DNA of 38,489 nt from an uncultured Clostridia bacterium (GTDB lineage: Bacteria; Bacillota; Clostridia; Christensenellales; UBA1242), in the NCBI GenBank assembly GCA_937907645.1, contig CALCWV010000015.1:1-38489 (forward strand), given 5' to 3'. The position numbers and the translations under genes were made by a program. How positions within the stretch are numbered: position 1 is the stretch's first letter; every line of letters begins with the position of its first letter. The notes under the pieces were generated by a model, which had not been told where the DNA came from, did no database searches, and worked only from the letters and a program-made list of their open reading frames with translations. Of this stretch, positions 7,336 through 16,158 are shown one piece after another.

Positions 7336-10305
7336 ATGTCGATTGGAGGAATTGTAACTTTAGTTAGTTATTTGTTGTTGGGCATTATTTTAATTTGCTC
7401 ATTCTTTATTGGTTACAAAAGAAGACTTATAAGAGGTGTTATCAACTTTGCAATTTCAGTTACTCTTGTTATCGTGGCATATTTAATTACTCCAGCCATC
7501 TCAAAAGCAGTGCTTGGAATTTCAGTCAGTGTCGATGGCACAAGTAAGCCACTTTCCCAGCTTATTATTGACATGGTGAGCAGTATTGGAGATTTAAAGA
7601 CAGCCGTTGAATCATCATCTGCTTTGCAAGCTTTCCTTGAAGCTGTTCCAATGATCGTTGTAAACGTTGTAGTATTCTTCGTAATGTATGGAATCATGAG
7701 ACTTCTTGGATATATTGTATATAAGATAATCGATGTGACATGCCTCAAAAAGAGGGAACAAAAACCTACTTACAATGCAAAGAGAGATAAATGGCTGGGT
7801 GCAGGATTCGGAGTTATTAAAGGGCTTGTATTTACAATCTTAGCTTTTGCTCCACTGACCGCACTTACAGGAATGCTCGACGATGTTCAGACTGAAACAA
7901 AGCCACTTTATACTGTATCAGAGGGAAACACCGCAGAAGCTTCTACTCCAAATTCAAAAACTTTAATCGAAGAAAATGTGCCTGTAGAAGTAACAGAGGC
8001 AGTTGGTGCATATAACAAAAGCGCTTTAGGTTGGATGACAAAAATGTTTGGCCTCGATAACTTCATTTTTGACCAGCTTGTAAAGTTTGACGTAGCTGGC
8101 GAAAAAGTAATGCTAAGACAAGATGTCTTGAACTACTTTACTGTATATAACACTATTTCTGAAATGTCAAAAGCTGTTGCATCTCCAGAGGGAGAGAGTT
8201 TTAAAGAAGTCAATTGGACAGAGCTTAACAAGTGCGTTGATAGAATGTTCGAAAGCGGACTTATCAAAGGACTTGGAACAACCCTAATCGGAGATTTAAT
8301 TAAGAATTATGATAAATTTACAGATATAGACCTCAGTGAATATGCAGATCTATTGGACGCAATCGCTAATTCATTTGATGACAACACAGTTAAGGAATAT
8401 TTCTTAAACGACTTGAAACAAGCATATTCAGTTATTGCAGTTGCAGGAGAATCGGGCATTTTGGACTACATTCTTTTAGATAAAGAGGCAACTACTGAAG
8501 ATATCTTCAATGAGATTCTCGTTGAGGCAAATAAAGAGTCTGTACTTAAAATGGTCAACAGTTTTCTTGATATGAACGTTGTTAAAGACGGAATCTCTCC
8601 AGCTTTAGAAATTGTTGCAAAAAAAGTTGATGAAGAAACTATCGATCTAAAAGGCGGCTCAACAGAAGTTACAGATTGGGAAAGGTTTAAAACTAACATA
8701 CTTAACATCGCAGGAAATTTAGTCGATGTAAACTCAACTATTTCTGTTATTGATGTTGTTGACGATGTATATTCAATATTAAAAACACCAGAAGAGAAGG
8801 TTGACAAGGCTTTCGATTGCTTGGGAAGATTGCTTGATAATATTGATCAGCTTGAAGTGTTTAGAAAAGACAATAAATCAGTTATGAAACAGTTCTTAGA
8901 AAAGAACGACATGGAAAATCTTTTAAAGGTTCAAAATGAGCCACAGATTACATCATATGTAAGACTCTTGGACTACTTAAAAAGTCCAGTAAAAGACGTG
9001 CTTAAATTTGACCTATATGACGTTATAACTGACGAAACAGCAGACGCAACTCAGGCTGTAGACCAGATCGCAAAAGTTTTGGCAGAAGACTCAAAAGTTG
9101 TTGACGGCAAGACTGTTTATTCAAACATGCTCACGAATGTTATAACTAAATTCTACAAAGTTGACGGATTTAGAAATTCATTCTTCACAAAAATTACAGA
9201 TATTCTTTCAGATGTAAGATTCCTCGATCTATCAAAACTCGATGTATATAACGGAACAGGTGAGGATAAAACGTTAGACTTTGAAAAGTCATATGCTAAT
9301 TGGGAATATGATATAAACAAAATTTCACAGGTTATTGTTGAGGCATACAACACTAAGATTGGAGAGGGTACAGACGAAAGAACAGTTCTCACAGCACTTG
9401 TAACAAATCATGAAAGCTTCCAAGACGTTGTAAAATTAATTGAAAATGATAAATTAGACAATTTCGTTGTTCCAGTGCTTTATGCTAAGAGCATGAAAAC
9501 ACTTGTAAATGACATGATGACACTTATTGCAAAGAATGTAAACTCTGTGACTGGCAAGACCACGACACTTGACATCAGCTCAGTTACAACTACTGAAGGT
9601 GCAAGTGAAGATCAAGTGAGCGAGCTTACTCACATTATCAAGACTTTAGTCGGAGTTATGCCAAAAGAAGGAACAATCGTGTTCCCAGATCCAGACGATG
9701 ACACAGTTGAGGCAAATGTAACTTATGAGCAAGTTGGAATAGTCCTAGATGCAATTAAACTCAATGCATTTAGAGTCGAACTTACAACTTCAAGCGAGAA
9801 CAAGAAAGAAGAAACTGGACTATTCAATGCAATGTTTATGGATCTATTCGAATATATCAAGACCGAATATCCAGAATCAATCGCACTCATTGGATCAAAG
9901 AATCCTTGGGAAATTAAGTACACTGAACTTCTTAGAACAGTTCAAGAAATCCAAGAAGCAAAGAAAGATGTTAAGTTCTTTGAAAAACTTGACACGGTTG
10001 TTGTTGGTGGCGAGGTTGATAAAGCTAAAGTTGGAGATTTGATTGACACCGCTTTTGATTACTCGGAAATTACAGATTTAACCGAGAAAGAAGAAAAGAT
10101 TAAATCAGATGAAGAGAAAATTTCTAACATCTTAAATAACGCAGAAGAAAGCGATATTAAAGTTGAATTAAAAGACGAAGACAAACAAGAAATTGCAGAT
10201 AAGATTGATGCTCAAACTGAAATTAGCGACGAGCTTAAAGAACAACTTAAGAAATTCCTTGGAATTACAAGTTCTACAACAGAAGAAGGAACATTAGGAG
10301 AATAA
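7336..10305 (+). CDS. CvpA-like membrane protein with long C-terminal domain
   Basis: A 989-aa protein. The first about 180 residues hold four membrane segments (about 8-26, 34-54, 104-124, 155-176). The first pair is joined by a basic GYKRRLIRG turn and the last contains GAGFGVIKG, a layout like the CvpA family (colicin V production/PurF-operon membrane protein). The remaining roughly 800 residues are hydrophilic, probably extracytoplasmic, and rich in Asp, Lys and Val, with no domain I recognise; the last 80 residues are strongly charged and helical. AAGGAGG precedes the ATG. The stop overlaps the rsmH start (TAATG), so the two are translationally coupled. That position, where mraZ usually sits, suggests a role in envelope growth or division, which is inference only. 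Confidence 0.75.
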   Translation: MSIGGIVTLVSYLLLGIILICSFFIGYKRRLIRGVINFAISVTLVIVAYLITPAISKAVLGISVSVDGTSKPLSQLIIDMVSSIGDLKTAVESSSALQAFLEAVPMIVVNVVVFFVMYGIMRLLGYIVYKIIDVTCLKKREQKPTYNAKRDKWLGAGFGVIKGLVFTILAFAPLTALTGMLDDVQTETKPLYTVSEGNTAEASTPNSKTLIEENVPVEVTEAVGAYNKSALGWMTKMFGLDNFIFDQLVKFDVAGEKVMLRQDVLNYFTVYNTISEMSKAVASPEGESFKEVNWTELNKCVDRMFESGLIKGLGTTLIGDLIKNYDKFTDIDLSEYADLLDAIANSFDDNTVKEYFLNDLKQAYSVIAVAGESGILDYILLDKEATTEDIFNEILVEANKESVLKMVNSFLDMNVVKDGISPALEIVAKKVDEETIDLKGGSTEVTDWERFKTNILNIAGNLVDVNSTISVIDVVDDVYSILKTPEEKVDKAFDCLGRLLDNIDQLEVFRKDNKSVMKQFLEKNDMENLLKVQNEPQITSYVRLLDYLKSPVKDVLKFDLYDVITDETADATQAVDQIAKVLAEDSKVVDGKTVYSNMLTNVITKFYKVDGFRNSFFTKITDILSDVRFLDLSKLDVYNGTGEDKTLDFEKSYANWEYDINKISQVIVEAYNTKIGEGTDERTVLTALVTNHESFQDVVKLIENDKLDNFVVPVLYAKSMKTLVNDMMTLIAKNVNSVTGKTTTLDISSVTTTEGASEDQVSELTHIIKTLVGVMPKEGTIVFPDPDDDTVEANVTYEQVGIVLDAIKLNAFRVELTTSSENKKEETGLFNAMFMDLFEYIKTEYPESIALIGSKNPWEIKYTELLRTVQEIQEAKKDVKFFEKLDTVVVGGEVDKAKVGDLIDTAFDYSEITDLTEKEEKIKSDEEKISNILNNAEESDIKVELKDEDKQEIADKIDAQTEISDELKEQLKKFLGITSSTTEEGTLGE

Positions 10306-11234
10306 TGAAATTTGAACATATACCGGTTTTATTAAATGCAGTAATTGACGGGCTTAACATTAAGCCCGCCGGTATTTATGTCGATTGTACAATCGGAGGC
10401 GCTGGCCATTCCTATGAAATAATTAAGAGAGCGAAGAAAGGCTTTCTCTATGGATTCGATAGAGATGAAAATGCCATAAAGGCAAGCACGGAGAGATTGA
10501 AGGATTTTAAGAACTTTTTAATCATTAAATCAAACTTTCATGACGCAAAAGAAAAGCTGATTGAACAGGGCGTGGACGCAGTGGATGGAATACTCATTGA
10601 CCTTGGAGTGAGCTCTCACCAAATCGACGAGGGAGAAAGAGGATTTTCCTTCCTTCATGACGGCCCTTTAGATATGCGAATGGACAAGGATCAAAAACTG
10701 ACAGCATATGATGTTGTCAATACATATAACAAGGAAAAGTTACTTAAAATTCTCTACGAATATGGCGAGGAATCCAACGCAAAAAGAATTGTTGATAATA
10801 TTATCGCAGAAAGAGCAAAAAAGCCTATATGCACGACTTTTGAGCTTAAAAACATAATAGAAAACTCATTTCCAAAGAAAGTTATCTTCGGGAAAGGGGG
10901 AGTTTCAAAGCAAACCTTCCAAGCAATAAGAATTGAGGTCAATGGCGAGCTTGAGGGACTTGATAAAACTCTAAGAGATTTAGCATCAATGTTAAAGAGC
11001 GGAGGAAGATTTGCAGTTATTTCCTTCCATAGCTTAGAAGATAGAATAGTAAAAAATGTATTTAGGGATTTAACGACAGATTGTATTTGTCCGCCAAAGA
11101 CACCTATATGTATTTGTGGTCACAAGGCGGAGGGAAAACTTGTCAATAGAAAGCCGATAACAGCGAGCGAGGAGGAGCTGAAAATCAATCCTAGAAGTGC
11201 GTCGGCGAAACTGAGAATATTCGAGAAGAAATAG
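10305..11234 (+). CDS. rsmH: 16S rRNA (cytosine-1402-N4)-methyltransferase
   Basis: RsmH (MraW) N4-methylates C1402 of 16S rRNA in the ribosomal P site, using S-adenosylmethionine. The family's signatures are present: the HIPVLL start, the SAM loop CTIGGAGHSYEI (about 28-39), the GVSSHQID and GFSF segment, FQAIRIEVNGEL, and ISFHSLEDRIVK. The 309-aa length is normal. Its start overlaps the stop of the preceding gene. It heads a short division-and-wall cluster whose next genes are FtsL-like and SpoVD/FtsI-like, the conserved dcw order. Confidence 0.97.
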   Translation: MKFEHIPVLLNAVIDGLNIKPAGIYVDCTIGGAGHSYEIIKRAKKGFLYGFDRDENAIKASTERLKDFKNFLIIKSNFHDAKEKLIEQGVDAVDGILIDLGVSSHQIDEGERGFSFLHDGPLDMRMDKDQKLTAYDVVNTYNKEKLLKILYEYGEESNAKRIVDNIIAERAKKPICTTFELKNIIENSFPKKVIFGKGGVSKQTFQAIRIEVNGELEGLDKTLRDLASMLKSGGRFAVISFHSLEDRIVKNVFRDLTTDCICPPKTPICICGHKAEGKLVNRKPITASEEELKINPRSASAKLRIFEKK

Positions 11235-11263
11235 AAATATTTACAAAAGGAGGAGAATATAAT

Positions 11264-11809
11264 ATGAAAGAAGTTCTTTTGCTTGAAAAAGAAACTGAAA
11301 AAAAAGAAGTTAAAGTCAAACTCAAAACTGAAAAGACGAGAGAAGTTGAGAGGAAGGACAAAGAGCTCACTGAAAAATTATTTTCCACTCCTGTAAGCGA
11401 AGAGATAGTTGAAAAGCCGAATTTCGATAAGATAGAGGAACTTCCTCCAGAGCAAAGAAAGAAAGTTTTTAAAGTATCCACAAAGAAAGAGGAAAAACAA
11501 AAGTTTAAGCTTAACAAAAAGCTTAAAGCTGCAATAATCGGAGTTGCTTTCTGCGTTCTTGCTGCATTCTGCATAACAACTACAGTTGAAATTGTAAAAG
11601 TTAACGCACAGTTTGAGCAGATGCAATCGGGATATAATGCAAGTTTAACAAGCCTTATTCAAAAAATCTATTCTACAGAAACGGGAAATCGATCTTTGAA
11701 CCTTTTTGAAACTTTTCCAGAAGAAGACCTTGGAGCATCGTCACTTTATGAGAGTTCCAACTGGTTTGACAGAGTTTGCAATTTTTTAATCGGGATGTTC
11801 GGAGGTTGA
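11264..11809 (+). CDS. FtsL-like septum protein
   Basis: A 181-aa single-pass membrane protein: a highly charged cytoplasmic N terminus (1-87), one membrane segment (about 88-110), then a short extracytoplasmic tail of about 70 residues, the first part possibly coiled coil. The sequence match is too weak to prove FtsL, but the topology and the position between rsmH and a SpoVD/FtsI-type transpeptidase are those of FtsL, which links the transpeptidase to the divisome. The cytoplasmic part is longer than in Bacillus FtsL. AAAGGAGG lies upstream of the ATG, and the GGAGG serving the next gene sits inside its last codons. Confidence 0.65.
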   Translation: MKEVLLLEKETEKKEVKVKLKTEKTREVERKDKELTEKLFSTPVSEEIVEKPNFDKIEELPPEQRKKVFKVSTKKEEKQKFKLNKKLKAAIIGVAFCVLAAFCITTTVEIVKVNAQFEQMQSGYNASLTSLIQKIYSTETGNRSLNLFETFPEEDLGASSLYESSNWFDRVCNFLIGMFGG

Positions 11810-11810
11810 T

Positions 11811-13676
11811 TTGCAAAAACTGTATACGCTACATTCACTACGAAAGAGGATATTAGCAATTATTTTGCTGATATCCTTTCTTTTTTGTGCACTCATAGTC
11901 CGCCTTTTTGTGATACAAATCATCAATGGCAAAAATCTGCAAAATAAGGCGACAAGCCAGTGGACGAGAGATCTAGCAATTGTTGCACCAAGGGGGACAA
12001 TCTATGACCGAACGGGATCGACGCTTGCTGTGAGCTACACAACATATAATGTTTATGCAAGGGCGAGGGAGATAACAGAAAAGGACAGGATAGCGGAGTT
12101 TTTATCACAAAAACTAGATATCAACTTTTCCACAATCTACGACAAACTTTCGCAGAAAAATATATCCGAAGTTTTACTAAAAATGCAGGTGGACACAGAC
12201 ACTGCCGAGGAAATATACAATCAAAAATTCAGAGGAATATATTTAGCTGAAAATGTAGCAAGATATTATCCATATGGCGACTTTTTGACGCAAGTTTTGG
12301 GATTTACAAGTTCGGATAACTTGGGGCAAACGGGAGTTGAGGCATATTTCAACTCATCTCTTCAAGGCAAAGACGGATATTCGTTCACTCAAAGTGACCT
12401 TCAGGGCAAAGAAATTACAGGAACACTAAGATATTATGTAAACGGGGAAAAGGGCAGCGACCTCACACTCAGCGTTGACTCAAAGATTGAGCTTATTGTT
12501 GAGCAGACGCTAGATCAAATTATGCAGGAACAAAAGGCGAAGAGTGTGACGGGAATTGTTATGAATGCAAAGACTGGTGAAATCTTAGCGTTATCCACAA
12601 AGCCAAGCTTTAATTTAAACGAAGTTCCAAGAGATAATTTAACAGAGCTATTTGATTATTCAAAAATAAAGGGGATAACTGACCTCTATGAGCCGGGCTC
12701 AACTTTTAAAATTTTGACTCTTGCTGCAGCTCTAGAAGAGGGACTGACAAACTTCAATGAAAGATTTTATTGCCCAGGATATATGATGGTCGACGGAGTG
12801 AGAATCAAATGTTGGAGAACAATAGGTCACGGATCTCAGACGCTAGTTGAGGGATTTGCAAACTCATGTAACTGTGTGTTCATGAACCTAGCACTTAGAC
12901 TAGGGGTTGAAAGATTCTATAAGTACGCTAAACTCTTCGGGCTAGGTCAGTCGACAGGAGTTAACTTGGCGGGCGAAGCCAAGGGAATCCTTATGTCTCA
13001 AAAGCTCGTTAAAAATGTTGACCTTGCAAGAATGGGATTCGGCCACGCAATTACAGTTTCTCCGCTGCAACTATTAACCTCTGTTTCTGGAATTGTAAAC
13101 GGAGGAAATCTTCCAACGCCGACAATTCAAAAGGTGGACTCTCCAAATATTAGGAGAAACATCCTTTCAGCAGAAACATCGCAAAAAATGAACTATCTTC
13201 TTGAGAAAGCGACGAATAAACATGGAGATTGCTCTTTCCTAGAAGGATATAATGTGGGAGGAAAGACAGGAACAGCTCAGAAATATGACGAGAGCGGAAA
13301 GATTGCTCAAGGAAAGTATATCTCCAGCTTTATTGGAGTTTATCCCGCAAACAATCCAGACTATGCAATACTAGTGTTTGTAGATGAGCCGGGCGCGGGG
13401 GCATATTATGGAAGTATTGTCGCTCTGCCTTATGGAAAGATAATCTTTGAGAAGATGTTTGAATATCTTCAAATTCCGAAAGACAATGAGGAAATTAAGA
13501 AGGAATATATCGAAATGCCAAATCTTGTTGGACTTCCGATAAGCCAGGCGAGTGAAATTTTGATTAAACTTGGAATAGACTATGAAATTTATGGCGAGGG
13601 CGGAAAAGTTACAAGACAGCTCCCTCCAGAAGGTGAAACAGTTGCTGTTGGAGATACTATTGTTTTGGAAACATAG
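11811..13676 (+). CDS. spoVD: Penicillin-binding protein 2 (SpoVD/FtsI type) with PASTA domain
   Basis: A class B peptidoglycan transpeptidase that cross-links septal or spore-cortex murein. Features in order: a membrane anchor (about 13-35), a PBP dimerisation region containing RGTIYDR, then the penicillin-binding domain with STFK (Ser297 nucleophile), SCN (352-354) and KTG (485-487), and one C-terminal PASTA domain (about 566-621). A single PASTA with this length resembles SpoVD more than FtsI; whether it acts in sporulation or in vegetative division cannot be told here. The start is TTG at 11811, supported by GGAGG at 11801-11805 and only 1 nt of space after the previous stop. The usual next genes mraY and murD are absent. 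Confidence 0.9.
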   Translation: MQKLYTLHSLRKRILAIILLISFLFCALIVRLFVIQIINGKNLQNKATSQWTRDLAIVAPRGTIYDRTGSTLAVSYTTYNVYARAREITEKDRIAEFLSQKLDINFSTIYDKLSQKNISEVLLKMQVDTDTAEEIYNQKFRGIYLAENVARYYPYGDFLTQVLGFTSSDNLGQTGVEAYFNSSLQGKDGYSFTQSDLQGKEITGTLRYYVNGEKGSDLTLSVDSKIELIVEQTLDQIMQEQKAKSVTGIVMNAKTGEILALSTKPSFNLNEVPRDNLTELFDYSKIKGITDLYEPGSTFKILTLAAALEEGLTNFNERFYCPGYMMVDGVRIKCWRTIGHGSQTLVEGFANSCNCVFMNLALRLGVERFYKYAKLFGLGQSTGVNLAGEAKGILMSQKLVKNVDLARMGFGHAITVSPLQLLTSVSGIVNGGNLPTPTIQKVDSPNIRRNILSAETSQKMNYLLEKATNKHGDCSFLEGYNVGGKTGTAQKYDESGKIAQGKYISSFIGVYPANNPDYAILVFVDEPGAGAYYGSIVALPYGKIIFEKMFEYLQIPKDNEEIKKEYIEMPNLVGLPISQASEILIKLGIDYEIYGEGGKVTRQLPPEGETVAVGDTIVLET

Positions 13677-13685
13677 CTAAAATTC

Positions 13686-13714
13686 TTGTAAAAATCCAAA
13701 AAATTATATATAAT
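13686..13714 (+). promoter_or_regulatory. Promoter giving a probable leaderless mRNA
   Basis: -35 TTGTAA (13686-13691), 17-bp spacer, -10 TATAAT (13709-13714). Starting 7 nt after the -10 puts +1 on the A of the ATG at 13721. No Shine-Dalgarno is present. No terminator separates it from the operon upstream, so read-through is also possible. Confidence 0.6.
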
Positions 13715-13720
13715 AAAAGT

Positions 13721-14443
13721 ATGAGCAAAGAACTTTGGATTTTAATAGGAGTGGTGATAGCGATAGTGGTGTTTAGCATAATTTTATCTATCGCATCTTT
13801 CTCATCTGAAAGATTTATGCAAATTTACACAAAAGCAAATTCAACTCCGGCAAAGACAGATCTTAATATTTTGGATTTTGTTCATAACTTAAACCATTTT
13901 AAATTAAACGGAAAAATAAAAATTGCCCAAACGGAGAATGACGTTGAAAATTTCTACGTTTCAAAGACAAAGACAGTTGCACTTAGCAGAGAAACATTGA
14001 CATCGAACAGTATTGCTTCCTTTTCAATAGTTGCACACGAAATGGGGCATGCACTTCAAGACAAGGAAGGGAATAAACTCAAGAGTTTGAACGTTCTTAG
14101 AAGACTTGGAAATTTTATCGGATATCTATTTCTTCCGGCTCTTCTTGCAGGGATTGTACTCTTGATTTTAGGGAATGACTATTTCTTCTACAGTATAATT
14201 TCATTTGCGATTGGAGGGGGAATTTTCCTTCTCGCAGTACTGATTAAAGCGATAACAATTGGAATTGAAAAGGATGCCTCAAACAAGGGACTCAAGTTTT
14301 TGGAAGAAATTTTGGATGCTAATGATGTGAGGGAATGCAGAAAACTTTTAAACGCAGCAAGACTGACCTACTGGGGAGATTTATTTAGACTGCTCTTTTC
14401 ATGGACATTTCTCACACGAAAAACAAAAATGTTTAGAAATTAA
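13721..14443 (+). CDS. YugP-like membrane zinc metallopeptidase
   Basis: A 240-aa membrane protein with a HEMGH zinc site (His106, Glu107, His110) and a likely third zinc ligand at Glu183 in EKDAS, the pattern of the YugP/Zn-peptidase-2 family. Membrane segments: about 5-27, 132-151 and 156-181. The region before the active site (FYVSKTKTVALS, then SIASFSIVAHEMGH) also fits that family. Substrates are unknown. It follows the transpeptidase gene by 44 bp and has its own promoter, with the ATG placed where transcription should begin. A hairpin terminator follows. Confidence 0.85.
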   Translation: MSKELWILIGVVIAIVVFSIILSIASFSSERFMQIYTKANSTPAKTDLNILDFVHNLNHFKLNGKIKIAQTENDVENFYVSKTKTVALSRETLTSNSIASFSIVAHEMGHALQDKEGNKLKSLNVLRRLGNFIGYLFLPALLAGIVLLILGNDYFFYSIISFAIGGGIFLLAVLIKAITIGIEKDASNKGLKFLEEILDANDVRECRKLLNAARLTYWGDLFRLLFSWTFLTRKTKMFRN

Positions 14444-14468
14444 AATCGCAGCATATATCGGCATTTAT

Positions 14469-14501
14469 GATAGTAAAAGTAAAATTTTGCTATCTTTTTT
14501 T
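14469..14501 (+). terminator. Terminator after the zinc metallopeptidase
   Basis: A 10-bp stem, GATAGTAAAA (14469-14478) with TTTTGCTATC (14485-14494) and one G-T pair, a 6-nt loop, then seven T. Confidence 0.8.
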
Positions 14502-14532
14502 GATAAAAGAGCTTTAGCATAAAAAATTACTA

Positions 14533-14561
14533 TTGCATTTATTATCTTATTGTGATAAAAT
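14533..14561 (+). promoter_or_regulatory. Extended -10 promoter, probable leaderless mRNA
   Basis: -35 TTGCAT (14533-14538), 17-bp spacer, -10 TAAAAT (14556-14561) with an upstream TGa extension. Position +7 after the -10 is the A of the ATG at 14568. No usable Shine-Dalgarno lies between. Confidence 0.65.
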
Positions 14562-14567
14562 ATAGGC

Positions 14568-15950
14568 ATGGGAAAAGTTAAATTAACTAAAGAAGAGAAG
14601 AAAAGATTAAGAGAGCAGTTACAGACTGGCGGCTTTTTCTATACCATGAAACAAGTTAAGCGTTACATGGAAGGGTACTTAAAAGATCATCCTACAGATA
14701 AAAAAATGGAGGCTCTTGTAAAATGGGCAGACGAGAAGAATCAACTTGCGAAACAATATTGCTACTGGAAGGCTAAAGAAAGAAAGGGGTATCTAAAATC
14801 TGATAAGCTTTACTTTGCGAGAACTTTTAGCAAAGAGGTTACTTACAGCCGTTTTCTAAGCAAGCAAGACAAAGAAAACAGATTTAAGTTTGATCAAAAT
14901 GTAAAGCCATCACATGTTAGAGCTTTCTTACACAAATATACAAGTTCACGCGCAGTTGCAATTATAGCCTTTATTCTTGTAAATACGATTATGCTTTATC
15001 CTTATATTAGAGGACTTATTCTCGATTTATCAAGAGATAAAAGGCCTGCCGCAGAATTTGCTCCAGCAGACACTTTCCCAAATGAAGAAGTTAAAAGAGA
15101 TGAAAATGGAGACATAATTGAACATCCTGTTCTTGACCAAGATGCAATAAAAGCCTACAAGTTTTTTGAAAAGAAAATTATTGAGGATTTCAATTGTTTT
15201 GGAATAAAAATTAATTCACTTGACAGTGTAATTGGAATTTATGAAAATCCTTTGACGCACGAAATTTATGGAAATGAAAAGATTGTTGAAATTGTAATTT
15301 CTAAGGACGGAAAATTTTATTCACTTCAATATATTCATGACGGTGATGTGGAAATAAATACAAATGAGAACTTAGTTAGAACACTTTCCTCACTTAATGC
15401 TTGCCTAAGTGATTCATTTATTTACAATGCAGGTCAGATGACGCCATATTTCCAAGAACTTCTTGAGCTGACAGGAAAAAGCCGAGACATTTACATCGGG
15501 GATTACTATGAATACAGAAAGCAGAACGGACGTGCGGAGTACAAAATTCCTGTATATACTGAAAACACAAGAAGAACTTATTCGATCGAAGAACAACATT
15601 TGCTTTCTGAGGATGACATCTATGATGAATTAAAAGATTGTTTGAACAAAGAGAACGATTATTTCACTGAAGAGGCTGAGCAGGAGATCGAAAGCAAATA
15701 TACTGCTGTTATGGATGCTATAGATTATTCACAGCAGTTGCTTTCAGAAGGAGCTTACTATCACGAAGAAGAGGAAGAAGTTTCTGAAGAAGAAAGAATT
15801 GCCGAGCAGATGAAGATGCTTGAAAATACATATGCTTATGCGACAGGACAAGTAAACAGTGATGGCCAGCCAACATTTGTCTTCACATATGACTATGATT
15901 TTTCAAAAGATGAGTTGGACAAAGACAAACCTAAACAAAGAGAAAGATGA
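14568..15950 (+). CDS. Single-pass membrane protein of unknown function
   Basis: I do not recognise this 460-aa protein. It has a basic, helical cytoplasmic N terminus (1-128), one membrane segment (about 129-147), then an extracytoplasmic part of about 310 residues with mixed alpha/beta character. Near the C terminus is a run of acidic residues (around 397-410, EEEEEVSEEE). No signal peptide or catalytic motif was seen. It is transcribed alone from its own promoter, without a Shine-Dalgarno sequence, and a terminator overlaps its stop codon. The neighbouring zinc metallopeptidase has the same kind of promoter, but no functional link can be claimed. Confidence 0.75.
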   Translation: MGKVKLTKEEKKRLREQLQTGGFFYTMKQVKRYMEGYLKDHPTDKKMEALVKWADEKNQLAKQYCYWKAKERKGYLKSDKLYFARTFSKEVTYSRFLSKQDKENRFKFDQNVKPSHVRAFLHKYTSSRAVAIIAFILVNTIMLYPYIRGLILDLSRDKRPAAEFAPADTFPNEEVKRDENGDIIEHPVLDQDAIKAYKFFEKKIIEDFNCFGIKINSLDSVIGIYENPLTHEIYGNEKIVEIVISKDGKFYSLQYIHDGDVEINTNENLVRTLSSLNACLSDSFIYNAGQMTPYFQELLELTGKSRDIYIGDYYEYRKQNGRAEYKIPVYTENTRRTYSIEEQHLLSEDDIYDELKDCLNKENDYFTEEAEQEIESKYTAVMDAIDYSQQLLSEGAYYHEEEEEVSEEERIAEQMKMLENTYAYATGQVNSDGQPTFVFTYDYDFSKDELDKDKPKQRER

Positions 15951-15975
15951 TTGAGAAATTTAAATCATCTTTTTT
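15945..15975 (+). terminator. Terminator overlapping the stop codon
   Basis: AGATGATT (15945-15952) pairs with AATCATCT (15963-15970), followed by a T run. The TGA stop of the upstream gene (15948-15950) lies inside the 5' arm. Confidence 0.75.
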
Positions 15976-16130
15976 ACATCTAAAATATATGCGAAGGATG
16001 GAATTTTGGGAAGATAAATAGAAGAAGCCAAGAAAATATGTCAAACATGCTTTAAAGTTTAAAAAACTTTTGCGATGAAAAATTAATAAACAATCTTTAT
16101 GGTTAAAAAGATTTTAGTATAAATGATAAC

Positions 16131-16158
16131 AAAAAAATGTGCAAGACTAATGCACATT
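16131..16158 (-). terminator. Terminator of the P-type ATPase gene
   Basis: On the minus strand, AATGTGCA and TGCACATT form an 8-bp stem around a 7-nt loop and are followed by a T run. The TAG stop of the ATPase gene sits in the loop. Confidence 0.75.
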
